DNA of 11,331 bases from Pseudomonadota bacterium (GTDB lineage Bacteria > Pseudomonadota > Gammaproteobacteria > SZUA-229), in the NCBI GenBank assembly GCA_015222965.1, contig JADFWF010000029.1:1-11331 (forward strand). The letters are read 5' to 3'. Made by a program: the position numbers and the translations under genes. Under the pieces are notes generated by a model. The model worked only from the letters and a program-made list of their open reading frames with translations, made no database searches and was not told the DNA's origin. Shown one piece after another: positions 1 to 5,428 of this stretch; position 1 is the stretch's first letter; each line of letters opens with the position of its first letter.

Positions 1-217
1 AAGCTGATGCAAGCACATTAACCTTTTATCTACGTACACCATCTTTGGGCGCTTAGTAGAAAAAGATTAAGGGGAGTATATGCAGATATGCTTGAAATGC
101 AAGTAAAAATGCGGGTTATTTCACATTTTGCTAATCAATTTGTCATAGATCAAAGTGCAAAAATTCTGAATTTTGTAAAAAATTTAAGGCCAACAAAAAA
201 TCAAAAGAATATTTTAT

Positions 218-470
218 CCGCAGATGAACGCAAATGGACGCTAATAAAACCCTGTTTATTTAGTATTTTGTCATTGCGAGGAACGAAGCAGTCTCACAGT
301 AACAGTAGCCGCTCAGTCGATTAAAAAGATTATGAATTACTTTCATGTAATTTACCCTTCAGGCCGCACAAAGTGCGTTCAATTTTTCTCCCGAAAAAAT
401 TAGTGCCACGCTTTGCTCGCAATGACGAACAACTAAGCTTCTTTTTGCGTCCATTTGTGTTCATCTCTGG
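218..470. repeat. Nested inverted-repeat element (MITE-like)
   Basis: Two pairs of inverted repeats are nested. The outer arms, 218-241 and 447-470, match at 21 of 24 positions and contain GATGAACGCAAATGGACGC-like sequence. The inner arms are GTCATTGCGAG at 270-280 and its exact complement at 416-426. The inner arm extends into the string CATTGCGAGGAACGAAGCA, a type of sequence I know as widely dispersed in proteobacterial genomes. There is no transposase frame inside, so this looks like a small non-autonomous element, or one element inserted into another. Between the arms are small hairpins at 335-352 and 365-377. Family assignment is from memory. Confidence 0.6.
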
Positions 471-542
471 ACTACAAAAGCTTTTTCGCTGCATAACTTT
501 AGTGATCAGTGTATTTTAACCCGTATAAAAAAGCCAAAAAAC

Positions 543-570
543 AAAAAAGCCCCGAAAGCGGGGCTTTTTT
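543..570 (-). terminator. Intrinsic terminator of rplM-rpsI
   Basis: A perfect 12-bp stem (543-554 paired with 559-570) encloses a 4-base loop. The core is GCCCCG/CGGGGC, flanked by six A on one side and six T on the other. It lies 22 bases beyond the rpsI stop on the minus strand and gives a GC-rich hairpin followed by U residues in that transcript. By symmetry it would also stop transcription arriving on the plus strand. Confidence 0.92.
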
Positions 571-592
571 ATAAAACGCTGAAGAAAAACTC

Positions 593-982
593 TTAACGTT
601 TCGAGAACTGAGTAGCACGACGTGCTTTGCGCAGACCTACTTTCTTACGTTCAACTTCACGAGCATCACGCGTTACGAAACCAGCTTTACGTAATGGACT
701 GCGTAAAGTTTCATCATAAGAGATCAACGCACGGGTAATACCATGACGAATCGCACCGGCCTGGCCTGAGATACCACCACCGCTAACAGTCACTTTTAAA
801 TCGATATTGCTTAACATTTCAACCAGTTCTAATGGCTGACGCACGATCATCTGTGCTGTTTTACGGCCAAAAAAGACGTCCAGGGGTTTACCGTTAACAA
901 CGATATCGCCTGCGCCTGTGCTTAAGTAAACTCGCGCACTTGATGTTTTGCGTCGACCGGTTGCGTAATATTGTTCTGCCAT
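593..982 (-). CDS. rpsI: 30S ribosomal protein S9 (uS9)
   Basis: This is ribosomal protein S9 of the small subunit, whose C-terminal tail reaches toward the tRNA in the P site. The 129-residue product has the usual family length and layout. It shows an N-terminal [14 protein letters not shown] motif, a central [17 protein letters not shown] segment, and a basic C-terminus that ends in FSKR, the conserved tail. It follows rplM by 46 bases, the standard pairing of these two genes, and a strong terminator lies just downstream. A purine-rich AAGAG stands about ten bases before the ATG. Nothing is truncated or unusual. Confidence 0.98.
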   Translation of the reverse strand: MAEQYYATGRRKTSSARVYLSTGAGDIVVNGKPLDVFFGRKTAQMIVRQPLELVEMLSNIDLKVTVSGGGISGQAGAIRHGITRALISYDETLRSPLRKAGFVTRDAREVERKKVGLRKARRATQFSKR

Positions 983-1028
983 GCTTAACTCTTGTGTTAA
1001 TTTTTATAGGTTATCTATTTGTTCAGTT

Positions 1029-1463
1029 CTATATGTTCAATTCTAGCGGTTGTGGTTGCTGCGCTGCATGCTGATGCTGCGGACCAGCATATACTTTCAG
1101 CTTGCGGTACATCTCACGACCTAAAGGATTTCTTGGCAACATGCCTTTCACAGCAATCTCGATAACACGCTCTGGTGTATTTTCGATCATGTCGCTGAAG
1201 TTAGTTACTTTCAGTCCGCCCATATAACCTGAGTGGCGGTAGTACATCTTATCTTTCGCTTTATTACCGCTAACACGCACTTTTTCTGCATTGATAACAA
1301 CGATGTAATCGCCAGTATCAACATGTGGTGTGTAGATTGCTTTGTGTTTGCCGCGTAGACGACGTGCTATCTCTGTTGCCAGGCGACCCAATGTTTTACC
1401 ATCGGCATCGATCAGGAACCAGTCACGTTTTACATCATCAGCTTTTGCACTTATGGTTTTCAT
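1029..1463 (-). CDS. rplM: 50S ribosomal protein L13 (uL13)
   Basis: This is ribosomal protein L13, an early-assembling protein of the large subunit. It has the family hallmarks [20 protein letters not shown] near the N-terminus, the central [16 protein letters not shown], then [17 protein letters not shown] and [17 protein letters not shown] at the C-terminus. I start it at ATG 1463 (144 residues, beginning MKTI like the E. coli protein) rather than at the GTG one codon upstream, because a GGAA ribosome-binding sequence lies 5 bases before that ATG. It heads the rplM-rpsI operon. In E. coli L13 represses its own operon through the mRNA leader; whether that applies to this leader cannot be read from the sequence. 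Confidence 0.97.
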   Translation of the reverse strand: MKTISAKADDVKRDWFLIDADGKTLGRLATEIARRLRGKHKAIYTPHVDTGDYIVVINAEKVRVSGNKAKDKMYYRHSGYMGGLKVTNFSDMIENTPERVIEIAVKGMLPRNPLGREMYRKLKVYAGPQHQHAAQQPQPLELNI

Positions 1464-1534
1464 CACTATTCCGGTATATCTATATGTATGAATAAGGCAG
1501 GAATCGAACAGCCGACCCCCGACAAAGAGGCGGA

Positions 1535-1563
1535 ATATTACAGGGATTCGGCTTGGCAGACAA
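1535..1563 (-). promoter_or_regulatory. Candidate rplM-rpsI promoter
   Basis: On the minus strand TTGTCT (1558-1563) and TAATAT (1535-1540) are separated by 17 bases, a reasonable sigma-70 arrangement. It would give a leader of roughly 65 bases before rplM. A second, more distant possibility is TTGTGT followed after 16 bases by TATAAG, further upstream (around 1650-1680). This is pattern matching only. Confidence 0.3.
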
Positions 1564-1745
1564 GTCTATAACCCGGTTTTTTCCTGTTTTTCTTCACGGT
1601 CCAACTGTTTACTGAGCAGTCGTTAGTCTTTTGTCGTTGGTCATTGGTCAATAAACTTATAAAAACAATAAGTTAAACACAACTTAAGCCAATATTAATT
1701 ACCTGCTCTGCTAGCCTGCGGACAAACGACCTTTTTTAAAAAGGC

Positions 1746-1772
1746 AAAAAAAAACGCGGATAAGAATCCGCG
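1746..1772 (-). terminator. Intrinsic terminator upstream of rplM
   Basis: A perfect 7-bp stem CGCGGAT/ATCCGCG (1755-1761 with 1766-1772) and a 4-base loop are followed, on the minus strand, by nine T (1754 down to 1746). It would end transcripts from the ferredoxin gene, whose stop lies 140 bases upstream, and also those from the possible short RNA gene in between. Confidence 0.85.
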
Positions 1773-1840
1773 CTAAAAATTACCACCAAAGGGAGGATGG
1801 AGGAAATATGAAAAAAACATTCAATTGCAATAAATCAATA
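1746..1840 (-). ncRNA. Candidate short regulatory RNA (about 95 nt)
   Basis: The gap between the ferredoxin gene and rplM has the anatomy of a free-standing small RNA gene. A promoter with a perfect TTGACA -35 box lies at 1846-1874 and a strong intrinsic terminator at 1746-1772. The predicted transcript starts near 1840 and carries a pyrimidine tract at 1791-1806 with two CCUCC motifs, complementary to Shine-Dalgarno sequences. Part of this tract sits in a small hairpin: 1795-1800 pairs with 1783-1787, with one bulged U, leaving UCCCUUU in the loop. An exposed C-rich anti-SD loop plus a U-rich terminator is typical of Hfq-type small RNAs. I do not recognise the family. The alternatives are that this is only the 3' untranslated region of the ferredoxin gene, or that the purine-rich opposite strand is the functional one. 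Confidence 0.35.
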
Positions 1841-1843
1841 TAA
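1808..1843 (+). CDS. Possible 11-codon micro-ORF with a strong ribosome-binding site
   Basis: On the plus strand ATG 1808 opens a frame encoding MKKTFNCNKSI and a TAA stop. It is preceded by an unusually rich purine tract, GGGAGGATGGAGGAAAT, at suitable spacing. The peptide is too short to identify. It could be a leader peptide, the remnant of a lost gene, or a chance consequence of the CCUCC-rich RNA on the opposite strand. I find no clear plus-strand promoter, and the downstream gene on that strand, coq7, is 550 bases away, so I favour the opposite-strand reading. Confidence 0.15.
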   Translation: MKKTFNCNKSI

Positions 1844-1845
1844 GT

Positions 1846-1874
1846 ATATTATAATATATCAATGGTATTGTCAA
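1846..1874 (-). promoter_or_regulatory. Consensus-like sigma-70 promoter facing rplM
   Basis: A perfect TTGACA (minus strand, 1869-1874) is followed after 15 bases by a perfect TATAAT (1848-1853), or after 17 bases by TAATAT (1846-1851), in very AT-rich DNA. It lies beyond the ferredoxin stop codon and points at a terminator only about 95 bases away, so it would drive a short transcript without a recognisable gene. Confidence 0.5.
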
Positions 1875-1912
1875 ACAAAAACCTAAAATATAAGCAACTT
1901 TCTATCTACTAT

Positions 1913-2221
1913 CTATATGAGCAACCTTTCAACTACTTCGCCACCGATGAGATGCTTCTCGATAATCTCATCAATATCTTCACGATCAAGGTAGCTATAC
2001 CAAGTCTCTTCAGGATAGACCACCAATACTGGACCAAGTTCACAACGATCCAGGCATCCGGCGGTATTAATTCGCACCTTGCCCGCACCGGACAAACCTA
2101 ACTCTTTGATTTTAGCTTTTGCATAGGCGCGTATTTCTGTGGCATTGCACTGTTCGCAGCACTGGACACCCGGTTCACGCTTGTTGGTACAGAAAAATAC
2201 GTGGTATTTGTAATATGACAC
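1913..2221 (-). CDS. Thioredoxin-fold (2Fe-2S) ferredoxin
   Basis: The product is a small cytoplasmic electron carrier of the thioredoxin-like [2Fe-2S] ferredoxin family (Aquifex Fd4 type, COG3411). Its 102 residues match the family length. The N-terminal HVFFCTNKREPG supplies the first cysteine (Cys11), and NTAGCLDRCELGPVLVVYPE supplies the C-x3-C pair (Cys56, Cys60). Cys21, Cys22 and Cys25 compete for the second ligand position; by alignment from memory Cys22 is most likely. The start is GTG 2221, supported by an AGGTGA ribosome-binding sequence four bases upstream; no ATG is available nearby. It stands alone, divergent from coq7, and is followed by an intrinsic terminator 140 bases on. The redox partner cannot be inferred from the neighbours. 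Confidence 0.9.
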   Translation of the reverse strand: MSYYKYHVFFCTNKREPGVQCCEQCNATEIRAYAKAKIKELGLSGAGKVRINTAGCLDRCELGPVLVVYPEETWYSYLDREDIDEIIEKHLIGGEVVERLLI

Positions 2222-2261
2222 TCGCTCACCTACTAAAGATTGTGTATTTGTCTAAAAGAAA

Positions 2262-2290
2262 TCGCGGAATGAATAAAATCCGCTCCTACA
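2262..2290. repeat. REP-like palindromic sequence
   Basis: The stretch runs TCGCGGA...TCCGCTCCTACA with arms GCGGA (2264-2268) and TCCGC (2279-2283). The ending CCGCTCCTACA and the opening TCGCGG are the two halves of the REP palindromes I know from Pseudomonas and related bacteria; here the loop is AT-rich. It lies in the divergent gap between the ferredoxin gene and coq7. A single copy is visible, so the assignment rests on resemblance. Confidence 0.45.
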
Positions 2291-2293
2291 GCT

Positions 2294-2342
2294 ATTCATT
2301 ATTCATTATTCATTATTCATTATTCATTATTCATTATTCATT
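2294..2342 (+). repeat. Heptamer tandem array, 7 perfect copies of ATTCATT
   Basis: Seven uninterrupted copies of the 7-bp unit ATTCATT lie 48 bases before the coq7 start codon. The unit length is not a multiple of three and the copies are perfect, as expected of an array that changes copy number by replication slippage. The same unit recurs on the other side of coq7, inverted at 3032-3052 and direct at 3109-3150. Confidence 0.95.
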
Positions 2343-2347
2343 ATCAA

Positions 2348-2371
2348 AAAGTATTGCACACGCAATACTTT
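2348..2371. other. Perfect hairpin just before coq7
   Basis: AAAGTATTGC (2348-2357) and GCAATACTTT (2362-2371) form a perfect 10-bp stem with the loop ACAC. The hairpin ends 18 bases before the coq7 ATG. It could be an operator for a dimeric regulator or an RNA hairpin in the coq7 leader. On the minus strand it is followed by a short run of T, but no minus-strand gene needs a terminator there. Confidence 0.6.
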
Positions 2372-2389
2372 GGCTTCAATATACACCTT

Positions 2390-3028
2390 ATGCGTAATTA
2401 CAGCCCCTTTGACCAGTTAATAATGAATGCCGATACCGCCTTACGTACGCTTTTTGGCCAGCCTGTTGTCACCCACAGAGACTACCCGGCAGAAAACATC
2501 TCTGACGCTGATTTTTCAGATCAGGAGAAAAAACATATCTCGGGCCTGATGCGGGTGAATCACTGCGGCGAAGTTTCAGCACAGGCTTTATACCAGGGCC
2601 AGTCTCTCACTTCCAAAAACAAAGAGGTTAAAGAGAAACTGCAGCAGGCCGCACTGGAAGAGAATGACCATCTGGAATGGACTAAGAACCGCCTCAACGA
2701 ACTTGGCGGCCATACCAGTTTATTAAATCCGCTGTGGTATGGCGGCTCCTTTGCTATCGGAGCTTTTGCCGGCGCGATCGGTGATAAATGGAATTTAGGT
2801 TTTTTAGCCGAAACCGAACATCAGGTGGTCGAACATCTGGAATCACACCTCAATAAATTGCCCGGTGGTGATCTACGCAGCCGCGCTATTTTAGAACAGA
2901 TGAAGATCGATGAATTAAAACATGCCACTACAGCGATCGAACACGGCGCTGCTGAATTACCGCCACCGGTTAAAACATTAATGCAGGCGATGTCTAAAGT
3001 GATGACGGGTTCAGCGTATTATTTATGA
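2390..3028 (+). CDS. coq7: 2-nonaprenyl-3-methyl-6-methoxy-1,4-benzoquinol hydroxylase (Coq7)
   Basis: Coq7 is a membrane-associated di-iron monooxygenase that hydroxylates demethoxyubiquinol in ubiquinone synthesis; in many proteobacteria it replaces UbiF. The 212-residue product begins MRNYSPFDQLIMNADTALRT, as in Pseudomonas homologues, so I start at ATG 2390 rather than the in-frame TTG at 2354. No clear Shine-Dalgarno precedes it. The six metal ligands are in place with family spacing: Glu61 (in HCGEVSAQALYQGQ), Glu91 and His94 (EENDH), Glu143 (TEHQV), Glu175 and His178 (DELKH). The hydrophobic GGSFAIGAFAGAIGDK segment (118-133) is the likely membrane contact. The gene stands alone, divergent from the ferredoxin gene and convergent with the DUF885 gene, and has ATTCATT arrays on both sides. 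Confidence 0.96.
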   Translation: MRNYSPFDQLIMNADTALRTLFGQPVVTHRDYPAENISDADFSDQEKKHISGLMRVNHCGEVSAQALYQGQSLTSKNKEVKEKLQQAALEENDHLEWTKNRLNELGGHTSLLNPLWYGGSFAIGAFAGAIGDKWNLGFLAETEHQVVEHLESHLNKLPGGDLRSRAILEQMKIDELKHATTAIEHGAAELPPPVKTLMQAMSKVMTGSAYYL

Positions 3029-3031
3029 AGC

Positions 3032-3150
3032 AATGAATAATGAATAGTGAATAATTAAAAATACAAACAAAAAAAAGAACTGCAGTTTTTACAGCTGTTT
3101 AGTTTAAAATTCATTATTCATTATTCATTATTCATTATTCATTATTCGTT
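3032..3150. repeat. Inverted heptamer arrays between coq7 and the DUF885 gene
   Basis: After the coq7 stop come three copies of AATGAAT (3032-3052, the third as AGTGAAT). Then, 56 bases on, five perfect copies of its complement ATTCATT (3109-3143) and a sixth variant ATTCGTT (3144-3150). The two blocks can pair over about 24 bases with one mismatch and could act as a bidirectional terminator for the convergent genes. A weak internal hairpin (around 3079-3098) lies between them. The right-hand block overlaps the stop and last two codons of the DUF885 gene. Confidence 0.85.
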
Positions 3151-4887
3151 GCTTTTAAACATCTCATCGTGCACCGACTTCCAGATCGACTCACCAAAGA
3201 CGTTCTGGACAACCAGCGGTAATGCGATAGAACCCTGTGATAACAATGCATCATGAAATGCTTTTAGCTTTGATTTATCAGAGACATCCAACTGCTCGCG
3301 GGTCTTTAAAATGATCTCACGACCGATGGCATAACATAGTGGCGTGGCGGCTGAATTGCTATACCAGCTGACTTCTGATCTTGCCTGTGAAACATCAAAA
3401 CCTAATTTTTCGACCAGCAGGTTGACGGCATCATCAAAACTAAACTGGCCGGTATGAATTTTTACATCGATAATAATTCGCAACGCTCGCCATAAACGAT
3501 CACGCAGCAAAATAAAATAATGTTCTTTTTTATCGTACAAACCCTGCTCAAAAACCAGTTGTTCGCAATACAGCGCCCAACCCTCATACGTGCTGGCTGA
3601 GGCATTGAGTAACCGGGTAACATTACTGTTGTGACTCTGGTTGGCAACCACGAACTGCAGATGATGACCGGGAAAAGCTTCATGTGCCGAAGTCAGATCG
3701 ATACTGAACTGGTTATGTTCTGCCAGTAAAGATTCGTCTTCTACGGTAGTCACGTAATACAGACCGCGCTGATCTTTATCCTGCGGCATCGGTGGTTCGT
3801 AAGCAGCAAATGGAATGAGCTCACGCATGAACTTCGGTGTCTGCTGAACCTTCAACGACTGTTTATCAGGAACGGTTACGATATCGGCCTTAAGCAGCCA
3901 CGCATATGCCGCCTGCATCTTCTTGCGATAACTGTCGAGCAGCTGCGAAGCATCCGGGTGTTTTGCACGAACCTTGTCCAAGGCCTTATTGATATCCTGC
4001 TCACCACATATCTTTTCACTTTGCTGCAGCAATTCCTTTTCAGTTTCTTCCACCAGGCGCTCGCCAAAACGCAGGATCTTTTCAGCATCGGTCTCAAAAA
4101 AGTGTTTTTCTTTTAACAGGCGATTAAAACGGTAGTGACCTGAAGCAAATTTTCCTTCTGCTTTAGGCAACGCCTCTGTCTCAAGGTAATTCGAAAAATC
4201 GCTGAGCGCGCCGGCTGCCTCATCAAACAATGGCTGCAACCTCGCCGGATTAGTGAACTTTGCCGTGGTTAGCGGATGCCTTGCCAGCCCGCGAATAAAA
4301 TCAGCACCTGAACGCGAAATTTCAATTGCTGTAGCGGTCCACTCTGGAACCACGCGCTCAGGATAAGACGCTAACATGACTTTAGCGCCACGCAGATATT
4401 CAGGAATTTTTTCAAGGCGGTATTTTATCGCCTTCTGTACATCTTTTCCGGGATGGATCAGCAACTGGTAGATCGCATTAAGCGGCACATACTCTATCGG
4501 GTTTCGATAGCGCCAGTCATTTTCTTCAAGGTCATGCAGTTCGATCGTTATCGCACCTTTGATGATACGAAAATCAAGTTGTCTGTTTTCAGATAATTCT
4601 GCAATATTCAGCTCATCAAGCGCGGACAACATCTTCTGGTCCAGGACCAGAAGTGCACCGATATCATCATGCTCATAACTTGTTAGCTGATCCGCGTAAT
4701 CATAGACACCGACATCGACACCCTGCTCGGGGTGATAACGAAACCAGGAGTGATAGAACTGCTCACACAATAGATCAAATTGTCTGTCGCTTTCATTTAA
4801 GCTGGCCTGATCCACATTTTCTGCCTTGTTCTCGCGATCGGTATCCGGTTCTACTTCTGCGACTGCTGCATCTTCCGACTGGGTCAT
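3142..4887 (-). CDS. DUF885 family metallopeptidase-like protein
   Basis: This 581-residue protein belongs to the DUF885 family (COG4805), whose members resemble zinc metallopeptidases. It carries HEAFPGHHLQ at 402-411, an H-E-x4-H-H variant of the gluzincin-type HExxH motif with Glu403 as the expected catalytic base. ASTYEGWALYCEQL follows at 432-444, where Glu435 is the probable third zinc ligand. A basic/acidic helix RDRLWRALRIIIDVKIHTG (462-480) comes next. The first 35 residues are acidic and low in complexity. There is no signal peptide or lipobox, so unlike many relatives it should be cytoplasmic. It starts 28 bases after the OsmC-family stop and is probably co-transcribed with it. In Pseudomonas, as I recall, speD occupies this place. 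The substrate is unknown. The last codons run into the heptamer array. Confidence 0.88.
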   Translation of the reverse strand: MTQSEDAAVAEVEPDTDRENKAENVDQASLNESDRQFDLLCEQFYHSWFRYHPEQGVDVGVYDYADQLTSYEHDDIGALLVLDQKMLSALDELNIAELSENRQLDFRIIKGAITIELHDLEENDWRYRNPIEYVPLNAIYQLLIHPGKDVQKAIKYRLEKIPEYLRGAKVMLASYPERVVPEWTATAIEISRSGADFIRGLARHPLTTAKFTNPARLQPLFDEAAGALSDFSNYLETEALPKAEGKFASGHYRFNRLLKEKHFFETDAEKILRFGERLVEETEKELLQQSEKICGEQDINKALDKVRAKHPDASQLLDSYRKKMQAAYAWLLKADIVTVPDKQSLKVQQTPKFMRELIPFAAYEPPMPQDKDQRGLYYVTTVEDESLLAEHNQFSIDLTSAHEAFPGHHLQFVVANQSHNSNVTRLLNASASTYEGWALYCEQLVFEQGLYDKKEHYFILLRDRLWRALRIIIDVKIHTGQFSFDDAVNLLVEKLGFDVSQARSEVSWYSNSAATPLCYAIGREIILKTREQLDVSDKSKLKAFHDALLSQGSIALPLVVQNVFGESIWKSVHDEMFKSNE

Positions 4888-4915
4888 AACGTTTCTTCTT
4901 TCTCTGATTATTTAT

Positions 4916-5335
4916 TCAGGCTTCTTCAATTATTTCAAAATCATGTGTCACATCGACACTTTTTTCCAGCATGATAGAAACTGAGCAATATTTTTCGGCT
5001 GTCATGTCTACTGCACGCGCCACTTTCTTTTCATCCAGACCTGACCCTTTTACGACATAATGCACATGGATTTTGGTAAAGACTTTTGGCGCTTCATCCG
5101 CGCGTTCTGCTGACAGCTCTACCTGACAGTCACTGATAGACTGGCGTTGTCGCTGCAGTATCATCACCACATCAAACGCCGTACAGCCACCCATGCCCAG
5201 CAGCACCATCTCCATCGGCCTGACACCGAGGTTTCGCCCGCCACTTTCAGGCGGACCGTCCATCACCACGGAATGCCCACTCTCGGACTCACCGACAAAA
5301 GACATATTATCTAACCATTTTACAACTGCTTTCAT
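4916..5335 (-). CDS. OsmC-family protein (YhfA-like)
   Basis: The product belongs to the OsmC/Ohr superfamily, YhfA branch, small homodimeric proteins with two redox cysteines. The family includes thiol peroxidases for organic hydroperoxides, but the YhfA branch itself has no settled function. The 139 residues are full length. Cys51 lies in LLGMGGCTAFDVV and Cys117 in AEKYCSVSIMLEKS, both at the usual places. A TAAGGT ribosome-binding sequence lies about six bases before the ATG. It is transcribed divergently from crp, with 93 bases between the start codons, and precedes the DUF885 gene. An OsmC gene next to crp/vfr is a recurring arrangement in gammaproteobacteria. Confidence 0.93.
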   Translation of the reverse strand: MKAVVKWLDNMSFVGESESGHSVVMDGPPESGGRNLGVRPMEMVLLGMGGCTAFDVVMILQRQRQSISDCQVELSAERADEAPKVFTKIHVHYVVKGSGLDEKKVARAVDMTAEKYCSVSIMLEKSVDVTHDFEIIEEA

Positions 5336-5428
5336 ATTTGACCTTATTCGTCTGAATTCTTTAGCTTTTTAAGAATCTTGTGTATTATCTATTGTATCGA
5401 AATGAATGAAACATTACCGGGAACCAAG
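5336..5428. promoter_or_regulatory. Divergent promoter region of osmC-like gene and crp
   Basis: These 93 bases must hold the start signals for both genes. For crp, TATTAT at 5383-5388 is an acceptable -10 box about 40 bases before the ATG, with only a weak -35 (TTTAGC, 5360-5365). For the minus-strand gene, an overlapping GATAAT-type box can be read on the opposite strand. I looked for a TGTGA-N6-TCACA CRP operator and found none. Confidence 0.3.

Larger units (their letters stand above)
1..592. other. Gene-free left end of the window
   Basis: I see no convincing gene here. Bases 3-56 form an open frame on the plus strand that ends in TAG and could be the last 17 codons of a gene entering from the left, but it is too short to judge. 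The plus frame from 88 to 324 ends in the string SLRGTKQS, which is what the dispersed repeat beginning at 270 encodes when translated, so I treat it as non-coding. The region holds a nested inverted-repeat element (218-470) and the terminator of the ribosomal protein operon (543-570). The petABC or sspAB genes that often follow rpsI in related bacteria are not present. Confidence 0.6.

Noticed and set aside
3..56. 17-codon open frame running in from the left edge
   Set aside because: It is too short to distinguish from chance and shows no recognisable C-terminal motif.
88..324. 78-codon plus-strand open frame
   Set aside because: It ends in SLRGTKQS, the known translation of a dispersed repeat, spans the arms of the inverted-repeat element and has no recognisable domain.
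1496..1509. GTTCGATTCCTGCC on the minus strand, resembling a tRNA T-loop
   Set aside because: The flanking bases do not form the T stem and no acceptor, D or anticodon arms could be found.
1862..2101. 79-codon plus-strand frame
   Set aside because: It is mostly antisense to the ferredoxin gene, and the rest is AT-rich non-coding sequence.
2354..2389. Upstream TTG start for coq7
   Set aside because: The extension lies in the leader hairpin and has no counterpart in homologues, which start at or near the NYSPFD segment.
2119..2397. 92-codon plus-strand frame
   Set aside because: It overlaps the ferredoxin gene in antisense, and its repeated LFIIHYS string is only the translated heptamer array.
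2294..3150. CRISPR array
   Set aside because: The units are 7-bp tandem copies without spacers, and no cas gene is present.
3462..3683. Alternative minus-strand frame within the DUF885 gene
   Set aside because: It lies in another frame across the HEAFPGHH-coding region, and the DUF885 frame is intact.
5378..5428. Upstream TTG or ATG starts for crp
   Set aside because: Neither has a ribosome-binding sequence, and the extra residues exceed the usual CRP/Vfr length.
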